35,411 bases of DNA from Tannerellaceae bacterium (GCA_031266215.1 JAISBL010000091.1:1-35411); one strand, 5' to 3'; shown: positions 15,208 through 24,008, counted from the first letter of the stretch. Notes: generated by a model from the sequence alone, not told the origin. Made by a program: numbers and translations.

Positions 15208-16206
15208 ATGACAAGAAAAGCAACCCGGAAACAACTCGACATTCAGGCTATTATAAATCCCATATCAGGCAGAGGCTCAAAGCGCAAAATTCCCAAAATG
15301 ATAGAAGAAATGGCTGAGTCAAAAGGTTACTCGTTATGTGTGTCTTTCACCGAGTATTCCGGTCATGCCGGCGAACTTACGAGGCAGGCTATCCGGCAGG
15401 GGGCTAAATTTATCTTTGCCGTTGGGGGCGACGGTACGGTTAACGAAGTGGCCACAGCAATGATATATTCCGATGTTGTGCTGGGTATTATTCCGAAAGG
15501 ATCGGGGAACGGGTTGGCGCGCGAACTGCACATACCAATAGACGCCAGGCGGGCTATTGATATGATGAGGCAGGAGCATGTGCTGACAATCGACGGGTGT
15601 AAAGCCAACGGCCGCGTCTTTTTCACTACCTGCGGCGTTGGCTTTGATGCGGCGGTAAGCCATCAGTTCGCCCGCGAAAAAAGACGCGGATCGCTTACAT
15701 ACGTCAAGAACGCCATCAAAGAATATCTTAGCTATAAACCGGAAGTATACGAACTGTATATCGAAGACCTGTCCATCAAGGAAAAGGCTTTTCTGGTAGC
15801 CTGCGCCAATGCTTCACAGTATGGGAACAATGCTTACATTGCACCCAATGCCAATATTCAGGATGGTAAGATGGACGTCACCATCCTTTCGCCGTTTACT
15901 CCCCTGGATATTCCTTCACTTGCCTTCCAACTGTTTACCAGGCAAATAGACAAGAACAGCAAGATAAAGGTAATGCAGGCATCACAGCTTTCTATCATAC
16001 GGCAAAAACAGGGACTGATGCATCTGGACGGAGAACCGGTAATGTCTGACAGCCGTATTGACATCTCAGTTATTCCCAAAGCTCTGAAAGTCCTTACGCC
16101 TGAGACCTTATCTTATACAAGCGAGATGAGGTATTTTTTCAGCCAGGTGACTGACTTTTTCGATAAGACACGTTCTGAGATTCGCAATTTATCATCCGGG
16201 TATTAA
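15208..16206 (+). CDS. Diacylglycerol kinase-family lipid kinase (YegS/BmrU-like)
   Basis: A 332-residue kinase of the DAGK catalytic-domain family. Residues 10-140 form the nucleotide domain: AIINPISGRGSKRKIPKM, FAVGGDGTVNEVATAMI (the GGDGT signature) and GIIPKGSGNGLAREL. The C-terminal beta-sandwich contains TTCGVGFDAAVSHQFA and LDGEPVM. It phosphorylates a lipid hydroxyl such as in diacylglycerol, ceramide or sphingoid base. The divergent placement with spt suggests sphingolipid or phosphosphingolipid metabolism, but this is inferred from position only. It converges on the ABM lipoprotein with 17 bases between stops. Confidence 0.88.
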   Translation: MTRKATRKQLDIQAIINPISGRGSKRKIPKMIEEMAESKGYSLCVSFTEYSGHAGELTRQAIRQGAKFIFAVGGDGTVNEVATAMIYSDVVLGIIPKGSGNGLARELHIPIDARRAIDMMRQEHVLTIDGCKANGRVFFTTCGVGFDAAVSHQFAREKRRGSLTYVKNAIKEYLSYKPEVYELYIEDLSIKEKAFLVACANASQYGNNAYIAPNANIQDGKMDVTILSPFTPLDIPSLAFQLFTRQIDKNSKIKVMQASQLSIIRQKQGLMHLDGEPVMSDSRIDISVIPKALKVLTPETLSYTSEMRYFFSQVTDFFDKTRSEIRNLSSGY

Positions 16207-16223
16207 CAGCGTTGACGCAGGGA

Positions 16224-16625
16224 TCAGTATTTCTGTTTCATGGTAAACGCTTCCAGGTCTGCTTTATTCTCTATTGCTTTTGCAAATTCGATAAAGTGAG
16301 CGCTGGCGTTGTGCGAGGCGATTGCTTCCTGTGATTTCCAATTCTCAATAAAGGTATACCGCAACGGGTTGGTTACATCCCTGAAGACATCGTATGAGAT
16401 ATTCCCTTCTTCTTTACGGGTTCCAGCCACGACAGCTTCTATGGCGGCGAGCACTTCGCCTTCAGACTCAGGATACAACGTTACGTTGGCTACAATCGTC
16501 AATGCCCCGGAACTAACAGCTTCCTTCGCCGTCTCTTTCTCTTTCGTCGCTGAGTTGCACGAACATAAAAACAATACCGAACAAAATGCGCCAAGCAGGG
16601 CGCTGATCTTTACACCTTTTTTCAT
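16224..16625 (-). CDS. ABM-domain lipoprotein (putative quinol monooxygenase-like)
   Basis: A 133-residue protein with signal MKKGVKISALLGAFCSVLFL and a likely lipobox LCSC (Cys23), then a linker and one antibiotic-biosynthesis-monooxygenase (ABM) ferredoxin-like domain: LTIVANVTLYPESEGEVLAA, EEGNISYDVFRDVTNPLRY, FIENWKSQEAIASH. ABM proteins of this type form dimers and include quinol monooxygenases (YgiN-like), but many have unknown substrates. The usual cytoplasmic domain is here exported and probably lipid-anchored. A -7 box (TACTTTTG) lies upstream. Confidence 0.82.
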   Translation of the reverse strand: MKKGVKISALLGAFCSVLFLCSCNSATKEKETAKEAVSSGALTIVANVTLYPESEGEVLAAIEAVVAGTRKEEGNISYDVFRDVTNPLRYTFIENWKSQEAIASHNASAHFIEFAKAIENKADLEAFTMKQKY

Positions 16626-16691
16626 GACATTCTCTTTTTTAATTATACAATCTGTGGTACTAACTTAAAAGCTTATTGCTTTTTACGGAGG

Positions 16692-16699
16692 CAAAAGTA
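16692..16699 (-). promoter_or_regulatory. -7 box of the ABM lipoprotein gene
   Basis: On the minus strand TACTTTTG (then CC) fits TAnnTTTG, about 67 bases before the start codon. The -33 box is not clear. Confidence 0.45.
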
Positions 16700-16827
16700 T
16701 GTCAATTTTCCGGAATTAACGCGGGTCACAGGTAAGAAAGTCGCCACCATCACAGAGTCATTGCCTTTGCATGGCAATTATGATCCCGGCAGTTAAAAAA
16801 GCCGGTAAATACATATGGTTTTGAGAT

Positions 16828-17163
16828 ATTCGTATGTACGTTTTCCGAATTCGTATGTACGTTTTCCGAATTCGTACGTACGTTTCATGAATTCGTACGT
16901 ACGTTTTCCGAATTCGTATGTACGTTTCCTGAATTCGTATGTACGTTTCCTGAATTCTTACATACGTTTCCTGAATTCGTATGTAAGTTTCCCAAATTCT
17001 TACGTACGTTTCATGTATTCGTATGTACGTTTTCCGAATTCGTACGTAAGTTTCTTGAATTCGTATATACGTTTTCTGAATTCTTACGTACGTTTCCTGA
17101 ATTCGTACATACGTTTCATGTATTCTTATGTAAGTTTGTACTATTCGTACTTACGTTTATACT
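16828..17163. repeat. Palindromic array 3: sixteen units at 21-bp pitch (CGTACGTACG / GAATTC)
   Basis: Units of the form ATTCGTACGTACGTTTCCTGA start at 16828 and repeat every 21 bases to 17143, with no slip. CGTACGTACG is a perfect 10-bp palindrome in the best copies, and GAATTC recurs at most unit junctions. Copies differ mainly by C/T changes (GTATGTAC, GTACATAC). The array lies between the divergent ABM and ABC exporter genes. A 140-codon open frame crosses it (NSYVRFP repeats) because 21 is divisible by 3; it has no other sign of being a gene. Confidence 0.9.
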
Positions 17164-17293
17164 ATCTCATATGGAATTGCTGCTCCATTTCCCTGTGTTG
17201 GCGTGAAGTAATGTGGGATGAGACTGTATCCAATTAGCCGCGCCCGCAAAAAAAAGCGTTAACTTGCAGCCCTGAAAATTAATACTAAGCTGC

Positions 17294-19141
17294 ATGAAAG
17301 ATTTCCTTAACATCCTCCGTCGATTTATTCCTCCTTATAAGAGGTTTCTGGCGTTCAATGTCTTTTTCAATATATTATCGGCTATACTTAACCTTTTTTC
17401 TTTCGCCCTGATCATTCCTATACTTAATATACTGTTCAAGACCGACGATGTGGTTTACAGTTACATGGAATGGGTGTGGAATCCATACTCATGGGATGCA
17501 TGGAAGGACACGCCCGGACTGCTGAAAAATAATTTCTTTGCCTTTGTGACAAGCCTTATCGAAACCCGCGGAGGTTCGTTCACCCTCATCGTGCTCGGCC
17601 TCTTCCTGGTAGTGATGACATTCCTGAAAGCGACAGCCACATACTTCGCATTCTTTACGATGATACCAATACGCACCGGGGTGGTTCGCGACATACGCAA
17701 CCGCATAAACCATAAGATAACACAACTGTCACTCGGTTTCTTTTCCGAAGAACGCAAGGGCGACATACTGGCGCGCGTCTCGGGTGATGTGAATGAGATA
17801 GAGACATCTATCATGAGTTCGCTCGACATGCTGTTCAAGAATCCTATCCTAATCACGATATACATCGTCGGGATGGTCATTATAAGTTGGCAACTGACGC
17901 TCTTTGTCCTTATCCTCCTGCCGGTAGCCGGCTACATCATGGGGCAGGTGGGCAAAACGCTAAAGCGCAGATCGCTCATCGGGCAGGAACAATGGGGGTA
18001 CCTGATGAGTCAGATCGAGGAGACTCTGAGCGGCTTGCGCATCATAAAAGCCTTTAATGCCGAAAAGAAGATACAGGAGCGCTTCGAGAGAAGTAATGAC
18101 ACCTTCCGCCGGACTACCAACCGGATATACCGCCGCCAGCAGATGTCGCAGCCGATGAGCGAGTTCCTCGGAACCGTCACGATAGCCATTGTACTATGGT
18201 ATGGGGGAAGCCTGATACTGAGCGATAACAGTTCGATCGACGCCTCTACGTTCATATATTACCTGGTCATCTTTTACAGCGTCATAAACCCGGCCAAAGA
18301 CCTCAGCAGGGCGGTCTACGCCATACAGAAAGGCCTGGCTTCGATGATACGCATAGACAAGATACTCATGGCCGAGACTGACATCAAAGACCCCGGAACG
18401 CCGCTGCCAGTCAGTCTGGAAGACCGTATTGAGTACAGGGATGTATGGTTTAAGTACCGGAACGACTGGATACTGAAGGGGATCAACCTCACAGTGCGCA
18501 AAGGGAAAACCGTTGCCCTCGTAGGCCAGTCGGGCTCAGGGAAAAGCACACTGGTGGATCTGCTGCCCCGCTTTTACGACGTAAACAAGGGCAGTATCAC
18601 AATTGACGGCATAGACGTAAGAGACACGACGCTTCACCGGTTACGTGCGCTGATGGGCAACGTAAACCAGGAGGCAATACTCTTTAACGACACGTTTTTT
18701 AATAACATAGCCTTTGGCGTGGACAGCGCCACGCAGGCTCAGGTAGAGAGCGCAGCCCGGGTGGCCAACGCCCATGATTTCATAATGGCCGCCGCACATG
18801 GTTACGACACCTCCATAGGCGACCGTGGAAGCAAGCTGTCCGGCGGACAGAGGCAACGCCTTAGCATTGCCCGCGCGATACTGAAGAACCCTGCCATCCT
18901 GATACTCGACGAGGCTACCTCGGCGCTCGACACAGAGTCGGAACGGCTGGTGCAGGAGGCGCTTGAGAACCTGATGAAGAACCGCACGACCATCGTCATC
19001 GCACACCGGCTGTCTACTATCCGCAACGCCGACGAGATATGCGTGATGCATGAGGGCGAAATCGTAGAACAGGGCAGGCACGAAGACCTCCTCGCCCGTA
19101 ACGGATACTACAAACGCCTGTGCGATATGCAAAGCTTTTGA
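17294..19141 (+). CDS. MsbA-like ABC exporter (fused membrane and ATPase domains)
   Basis: A 615-residue half-transporter that would work as a homodimer in the inner membrane. The N-terminal part holds six membrane segments with the coupling region RNRINHKITQLSLGFFSEER. The ATPase part shows Walker A GQSGSGKST near residue 410, signature LSGGQRQRLS near 514, Walker B ILILDEATSALD near 534, and the switch His in IAHRLST near 569. Members move lipid A core, lipids or drugs; the cargo here is unknown. No promoter is certain: TTAACTTGC at about 17260 is an imperfect -7 box. GH95 follows after 30 bases. Confidence 0.93.
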   Translation: MKDFLNILRRFIPPYKRFLAFNVFFNILSAILNLFSFALIIPILNILFKTDDVVYSYMEWVWNPYSWDAWKDTPGLLKNNFFAFVTSLIETRGGSFTLIVLGLFLVVMTFLKATATYFAFFTMIPIRTGVVRDIRNRINHKITQLSLGFFSEERKGDILARVSGDVNEIETSIMSSLDMLFKNPILITIYIVGMVIISWQLTLFVLILLPVAGYIMGQVGKTLKRRSLIGQEQWGYLMSQIEETLSGLRIIKAFNAEKKIQERFERSNDTFRRTTNRIYRRQQMSQPMSEFLGTVTIAIVLWYGGSLILSDNSSIDASTFIYYLVIFYSVINPAKDLSRAVYAIQKGLASMIRIDKILMAETDIKDPGTPLPVSLEDRIEYRDVWFKYRNDWILKGINLTVRKGKTVALVGQSGSGKSTLVDLLPRFYDVNKGSITIDGIDVRDTTLHRLRALMGNVNQEAILFNDTFFNNIAFGVDSATQAQVESAARVANAHDFIMAAAHGYDTSIGDRGSKLSGGQRQRLSIARAILKNPAILILDEATSALDTESERLVQEALENLMKNRTTIVIAHRLSTIRNADEICVMHEGEIVEQGRHEDLLARNGYYKRLCDMQSF

Positions 19142-19171
19142 ACCCAATAATCATAATACCCTCCACACACC

Positions 19172-21622
19172 ATGAAAAACAACTGCATCCTATCCCTCTC
19201 ACTGTTTTTCTTCCTTGCCGGGTGCACCCTGCCGGAAGCCGGTAAAGAACGACACCTGTCTTATCACTTTGACGCTCCTGCACGCATATGGGAAGAATCT
19301 CTCCCGCTTGGTAACGGCCGCATCGGCATGATGCCCGACGGCGGCACAGACCGTGAAAATATCGTACTGAACGAAATATCCCTCTGGTCGGGAAGCCGGC
19401 AGGATGCCGATAATCCATACGCAGGCTGGTCTTTGCCCAATATCCGCCGGATGCTCTTTCAGGGGCGTAATGACGAGGCGCAGGAGCTTATGTATAAAAC
19501 CTTCGTATGCAAAGGTCCGGGCAGCGGACAGGGCAATGGCGCCAACACTCCCTACGGAAGCTACCAGATGCTGGCTAACCTTGTCTTCAGTTACACCTAC
19601 CCTCAGGCCGGCGGGTATGACCCGGTCTCCGACTACCGCCGTGAACTAAGTCTGGACGAAGCCACGGCTAAGGTCTCGTTCCGGAAAGGCCCGGCCCGCT
19701 ATAGTCGCGAAGCATTCACCTCCTTCGCCGGAGATATGGGAGTTATACATCTCAGTGCCGATACAGCCGGGGCGCTGAACTTCTCCGTCGGGATGAACCG
19801 CCCCGAACGCTCCGAAACCGCCGCTTACGGTAAGGACCTGGTTCTGCGCGGACAGCTTAATAACGGTACCGACGGACGTGGTATGCGCTACGCCGCCCGT
19901 CTGCGCGTTGCACTGCCCGGAGGAAGAGGAACGCTGTCGGTTTCAGACACCGCTATTTCCGTCAGTGACGCCTCGGAGGCAATTGTCTTTGTCAGCATGG
20001 CCACGGATTACTTCGGCGCCGACCCCGACGATCGCGTACTGTCCCTGCTCGACGCTTCCGCAAGTAAAGACATCCAGGCGCTCAGGGAAGAGCACACAGC
20101 CGCTTACGCCCGGCTGTTTGAAAGGGTTGACCTCGATCTGGGGCGGCGCGACGAGAAGGAGGTACTGCCGATAGACCGCCGGCTGGCCGCTTTTGAGAAA
20201 GATCACGACGATCCCGGCCTGATCGCCCTCTACTTCCAGATGGGCCGTTACCTTCTGATCTCATCAACACGGCCCGGCCTGTTACCCCCAAATTTGCAGG
20301 GACTGTGGGCAAATACCATACGAACGCCCTGGAACGGGGATTACCATCTTAACATCAACCTGCAGATGAATCTCTGGCCTGCCGAGGTAACAAACCTCCC
20401 GGAGTTGCATCTCCCAATGATAGAATGGACTAAACAGCAGGCGCCCGGCGGAGAGCAAACGGCCAGAGTCTACTATAACTCCCGCGGCTGGGTCACACAT
20501 ATTCTTGGTAATCCGTGGAACTTTACCGCTCCGGGCGAACATCCTTCCTGGGGAGCTACCAACACCTCGGCCGCATGGCTCTGCGCACACCTGTACGACC
20601 ACTACCTTTACTCCCGCGACAGGGAGTACCTCGAAGATGTATACCCGGTGATCAGGGGCGCTGCATTATTCTTCGCAGACATGCTGACCGAAGACCCTCG
20701 CAGCCACTATCTGGTGACAGCTCCCACTACTTCGCCTGAGAATGCTTTCCTGTTTAATGACAGTCAGGTCAGCGTATGCGCCGGCTCTACGATGGACAAC
20801 CAGATCATTCGCGAACTGTTTGACAACACCATCGCCGCCGCCTCCGTCCTGGCTCTGGATACTGCCTTTTCGGAAGAACTGGCTGCAAAGCGCGCCCGTC
20901 TTATGCCTACAACCATCGGGGAGGACGGGCGTATAATGGAATGGCTTGAGCCTTTTACAGAGGCCGAGCCGAACCACCGCCACGTATCACACCTGTACGG
21001 GCTTTATCCCGGCCATGAAATATCTCCGGACGATACGCCCGAACTGGCCGCCGCCGCCCGCCGGACGCTCGAAGCACGCGGGGATAAAAGTACGGGCTGG
21101 TCGATGGCATGGAAGATAAACTTCTGGGCGCGCCTGCATGACGGCGAGCATGCCTATAAGCTGCTGTGCGACCTGCTGGCGCCTGCCATAAGACCGGATG
21201 CAGACGGACGGCGGCGGCATGAAGGCGGAACGGCCCCCAACCTCTTCTGCATGCATCCGCCTTTCCAGATAGACGGTAACCTTGGCTCCTGCGCCGGCAT
21301 AGCCGGGATGCTTATCCACAGCCGTCCTGACGGCAGGATAGAGTTTCTTCCGGCCATTCCCGCAGCCTGGGCTGACGGCAGTTTCAGCGGACTGAAGGCG
21401 CATGGCGGCGCAGAGGTCTCGGCCGCATGGAAGGGCGGTATGCTTACCGAAGCTTCGTTACACGCCACGGCCCCGTTTGCCTACAGCATCAGGCTGCCCG
21501 GCAATTCCGCCGACATGCGTATAGCCATCAACCATACCGCCGTATCTCTCCCGGTAGTCAATGGAGTGTTAGATGTAAATATGCAATCCGGTGACATCCT
21601 CTCGCTGGTATTTTCAGACTAG
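19172..21622 (+). CDS. Glycoside hydrolase family 95 lipoprotein (alpha-L-fucosidase / alpha-L-galactosidase)
   Basis: An 816-residue GH95 enzyme. The signal MKNNCILSLSLFFFLAGC has a lipobox with Cys18, so it is probably anchored in a membrane. The N-terminal beta domain starts with ARIWEESLPLGNGRIGMM. The (alpha/alpha)6 barrel has NLQGLWANTIRTPWNGDYHL followed by NINLQMNLWPAE (Asn pair that assists the base in AfcA), PTTSPENAF (general acid Glu) and FQIDGNLGSCAGIAG (Asp). GH95 releases fucose from Fuc-alpha-1,2-Gal by inversion; some members act on L-galactose. It follows the ABC exporter by 30 bases and may be co-transcribed. No SusCD pair is beside it. Confidence 0.92.
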   Translation: MKNNCILSLSLFFFLAGCTLPEAGKERHLSYHFDAPARIWEESLPLGNGRIGMMPDGGTDRENIVLNEISLWSGSRQDADNPYAGWSLPNIRRMLFQGRNDEAQELMYKTFVCKGPGSGQGNGANTPYGSYQMLANLVFSYTYPQAGGYDPVSDYRRELSLDEATAKVSFRKGPARYSREAFTSFAGDMGVIHLSADTAGALNFSVGMNRPERSETAAYGKDLVLRGQLNNGTDGRGMRYAARLRVALPGGRGTLSVSDTAISVSDASEAIVFVSMATDYFGADPDDRVLSLLDASASKDIQALREEHTAAYARLFERVDLDLGRRDEKEVLPIDRRLAAFEKDHDDPGLIALYFQMGRYLLISSTRPGLLPPNLQGLWANTIRTPWNGDYHLNINLQMNLWPAEVTNLPELHLPMIEWTKQQAPGGEQTARVYYNSRGWVTHILGNPWNFTAPGEHPSWGATNTSAAWLCAHLYDHYLYSRDREYLEDVYPVIRGAALFFADMLTEDPRSHYLVTAPTTSPENAFLFNDSQVSVCAGSTMDNQIIRELFDNTIAAASVLALDTAFSEELAAKRARLMPTTIGEDGRIMEWLEPFTEAEPNHRHVSHLYGLYPGHEISPDDTPELAAAARRTLEARGDKSTGWSMAWKINFWARLHDGEHAYKLLCDLLAPAIRPDADGRRRHEGGTAPNLFCMHPPFQIDGNLGSCAGIAGMLIHSRPDGRIEFLPAIPAAWADGSFSGLKAHGGAEVSAAWKGGMLTEASLHATAPFAYSIRLPGNSADMRIAINHTAVSLPVVNGVLDVNMQSGDILSLVFSD

Positions 21623-21711
21623 CACCGCAAGCGCTGCGCATACATCCTTTAATGACCGGACGATGCCATGTCATCTTTGTTTGCAAGAACATGTAAATAT
21701 TGTTATGTAGC

Positions 21712-21729
21712 CTGAGTTTGATGTAAGAA
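21712..21729 (+). repeat. Short repeated element CTGAGTTYGATGTAAGAA, copy 1
   Basis: CTGAGTTTGATGTAAGAA here matches 32970-32987 at 17 of 18 bases. Both copies lie upstream of a GGTAAG..CTTACC palindrome array (copy 1 about 70 bases before array 4). The 9-mer GATGTAAGA also stands 11 bases before array 1. Confidence 0.6.
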
Positions 21730-21799
21730 TATCAGCCTGATAAATACGTGAGAGAGTGCCTGAACTTTCATCATCTATGTACGGAACTGTTTCCGATAA

Positions 21800-21908
21800 G
21801 GTAAGACCGGCTTACCAGCTATGGTAAGACACACTTACCAACTCAGGTAAGACACACTTACCAGCTCAGGTAAGGCCGGCTTACCAGATAAGGGAAGACC
21901 GACTTACC
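21800..21908. repeat. Palindromic array 4: five units at 23-bp pitch (GGTAAG-N5-CTTACC)
   Basis: Five 17-bp palindromes start at 21800, 21823, 21846, 21869 and 21892, exactly 23 bases apart with 6-bp spacers (AGCTAT, AACTCA, AGCTCA, AGATAA). Arms are GGTAAG and CTTACC; centres are ACCGG, ACACA, ACACA, GCCGG, ACCGA. A further degenerate unit may start at 21915. CGGAACTGTTTCCG just upstream (21782) is a separate small inverted repeat. It lies 178 bases after the GH95 stop. Confidence 0.9.
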
Positions 21909-21976
21909 GGCTAAGGCAACTGATGATCCCGGTAATGAGACGCCGGCTCACTCGGTAAGGTTTTTTGGTGTGTGCT

Positions 21977-22025
21977 GACGCCGGAAGGCGTCTTAGATGG
22001 CTAACCCTGCGCCCTTCAGGGCGCA
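21977..22025. repeat. Pair of REP-like hairpins
   Basis: GACGCCGGAAGGCGTC (6-bp perfect stem, GGAA loop) and TGCGCCCTTCAGGGCGCA (8-bp perfect stem, TC loop) stand 15 bases apart. This is how REP/BIME-type elements look. The remaining sequence up to the fimbrillin promoter (22026-22370) holds overlapping short open frames with no recognisable protein and no other structure I can name. Confidence 0.55.
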
Positions 22026-22376
22026 GCCCGGGGCAGAGCAGTCAGCCACCTGCAGAACTGCGAAGCTGTTCAACAGGGGTGTGTTTTGCCGTGGCTTTCG
22101 GATGGGTGATGCCTTACGCCTCTACATTTTCCCTCTCGCTATTGATGCAATTTCACCTCACGGACTGTTGTTTATGGGTTTATCGAATTATGGGTTAAAA
22201 TACCGGTCCACATCAGCCAGTGAGCGTAGCCGGCTATGGTGGAAATATGCACGGGATGATATGATGAATATCTGTACTGATCTGATGCCGTAAAAGATGA
22301 ATTATCGGGACGGAAACAGCGTGGCGGAGATGAACTTCCGGGATGGTTTTAGTTAGGGTAAATCGTTGTTATACAG

Positions 22377-22384
22377 TACTTTTG
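22377..22384 (+). promoter_or_regulatory. -7 box of the fimbrillin-like gene
   Basis: TACTTTTG matches TAnnTTTG, 26 bases before the start codon. A -33 box is poor (TTAG at about the right distance). Confidence 0.5.
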
Positions 22385-22409
22385 AGCCGTAATTTTAAAT
22401 CATTTAAAC

Positions 22410-23357
22410 ATGAAACATTTTGGTTTTGTTCTTGTGGCGACCATCATCGCCACCTCCGCCTCCAGCAGGGCGGGCGATCCTGAAGAAGGAGGCGTAACTA
22501 TCGAAAAAGGACGGCTCGCCTTCATCCTTCCCGATGCCGGGAGGGCAGTTACTTATGCCGTCGGCGAAGGCGACGAAAACGGCGCCGATAATGATCTCCT
22601 CGGCATTTACATGTTTGACGCGGAGAGTAAATTCATCAGCCGTACTACGCATACCTACGGCGATGGTGAGTCGGTGAGCGAAGGGCGTAAGTTCACTGTC
22701 TCCGTCACCGGTACGGGAGAAAGACGGTTTGTCTTCGTCAAAGCTCCTGCCGATTATTTACTGCCTACTCTTACCGCAGGGTCGTCAACTGTCACGGAAA
22801 TGGCCGGCATAGTTACGCCGGCTTACAACGCCGGCACTCCGCTCACGGCTCCTTTTGTGATGTCTAACGCTCTGGCCTCCGATCAGCCATACGTAAAAGT
22901 AACGGATATAGAAATCCAGTCCGGCGATATCACTGTATCGCTCAAACGGCGTGTGGCAAGGTTTGACGTTATTGCAGATGGTATCACTATTACTAATGTG
23001 AGTATCACTAACGCCGCTCCTACGGGCAGGGTACTGGATAACAGCAACACCGTGGCTGCGCCTCTTGCCGGCGGGCTTACTTACACGATCGCGGGAGGAA
23101 GTCTGGCTAACGAAGGTAAGAGTTTCTACCTCTATCCCACTACACTTGGGGCAGGCAGTACGGGTACTGTTATTACCGTCACGGTTGAGAGCAAGACGTA
23201 CTCTATCACCCTTGCCAACGATCAGCCGATAGAGGCTAACAAACTGTACAGGATAATCGTCGCCCAGAGTGCAACAGACTCCAGCCTTAGCTTTAAGCTT
23301 GTGGTGGCTGACTGGACCAGTGACGATATCTACGACCTGCCTGCCTTTGAAGACTGA
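22410..23357 (+). CDS. FimA/Mfa-like fimbrillin family protein without lipobox cysteine
   Basis: A 315-residue exported protein. The signal MKHFGFVLVATIIATSASSRA is followed by two beta-rich domains like those of Bacteroidales fimbrillins. Family-like stretches are DNDLLGIYMFDAESKFIS, RRFVFVKAP, the central VSLKRRVARFDVIADG with ITNVSITNAAPTGRV, SFYLYPTT and ANKLYRIIVAQ near the end. Such subunits are normally lipoproteins trimmed by a protease before strand-exchange polymerisation, but no cysteine follows this signal, so it may be secreted by another route or not polymerise in the usual way. Stand-alone gene with its own promoter; palindromic array 5 begins 27 bases after its stop. Confidence 0.72.
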   Translation: MKHFGFVLVATIIATSASSRAGDPEEGGVTIEKGRLAFILPDAGRAVTYAVGEGDENGADNDLLGIYMFDAESKFISRTTHTYGDGESVSEGRKFTVSVTGTGERRFVFVKAPADYLLPTLTAGSSTVTEMAGIVTPAYNAGTPLTAPFVMSNALASDQPYVKVTDIEIQSGDITVSLKRRVARFDVIADGITITNVSITNAAPTGRVLDNSNTVAAPLAGGLTYTIAGGSLANEGKSFYLYPTTLGAGSTGTVITVTVESKTYSITLANDQPIEANKLYRIIVAQSATDSSLSFKLVVADWTSDDIYDLPAFED

Positions 23358-23383
23358 AGCCCGCGCCCTGGTTTAACGTAAGC

Positions 23384-23630
23384 GACAGAACGTCTCTGTA
23401 TTATGCGACAGAGACGCTCTGTCCAGTGCGACAGAGACGCTCTCTCTTATACGACAGAGACGTTCTCTCTTATGCGACAGAGACGTTCTCTCCTATGCGA
23501 CAGAGGCGCTCTCTCTTATGCGACAGAGACGCTCTCTCTTATGCGACAGAGACGCTCTCTCTTATGCGACAGAGACGCTCTGCCTTACGCGACAGAGACG
23601 CTCTCTCTTATGCGACAGAGACGCTCTGTC
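23384..23630. repeat. Palindromic array 5: eleven units at 23-bp pitch (GACAGAG-ACG-CTCTGTC)
   Basis: Eleven 17-bp units start at 23384 and every 23 bases to 23614, separated by 6-bp spacers, mostly TTATGC. Units 2 and 11 (23407 and 23614) are the perfect palindrome GACAGAGACGCTCTGTC and share the spacer CAGTGC; inner units mostly end in CTCTCTC, which weakens one arm. A twelfth unit stops after GACT. With a 23-bp pitch no frame stays in phase with the repeat, so it is not coding. It lies between the fimbrillin-like gene and the M16 peptidase. Confidence 0.92.
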
Positions 23631-23955
23631 CAGTGCGACTCATGCCTGTTTTCTTTTCTTAGCTATAACCTGCACTGACAGACTGGCGGCTGAAATACAT
23701 TTATTTTTATTCTATTTCCTTTTGCTTATAATCCCTTATCCCAGGTTTAAAGCTGATGATTATTACACGGGATTCGGAACAAATATTTAGAAACCGACAA
23801 TAAAACAATAGAAGTTATTACCGCATTGAAATGGCTTCGGAACCTGCACAGGCCCTGAACCCGTCATTGGTCCTGAAAGCGGTTGCAATCAATCCGGCAG
23901 GCACGATTTTCGACCATAAAGCTGAAATTGTTACATGGCTCACAGAAATATATTA

Positions 23956-23963
23956 TATCTTTG
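23956..23963 (+). promoter_or_regulatory. -7 box of the M16 peptidase gene
   Basis: TATCTTTG (then CC) matches TAnnTTTG and lies 46 bases before the chosen ATG at 24009. A transcript from here could not begin before the track start at 23883, which supports the later start codon. Confidence 0.6.
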
Positions 23964-24008
23964 CCGCAATGTAAATATGTAATGAATTGCAATAAATGGG
24001 AGTGTCTA

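Noticed and set aside
16815-17237. 140-codon ORF with NSYVRFP repeats
   Set aside because: It is the in-frame reading of array 3 (21-bp period), with no signal, promoter or unique domain.
21965-22293. Two overlapping ORFs of 77 and 98 codons
   Set aside because: They run across REP-like hairpins in different frames, with no recognisable domain. More likely a non-coding repeated element.
23403-23790. ORFs of 78-91 codons with RDALSYATET repeats
   Set aside because: They read through array 5; the 23-bp pitch makes the frame shift from copy to copy, so the same peptides appear in all three frames.
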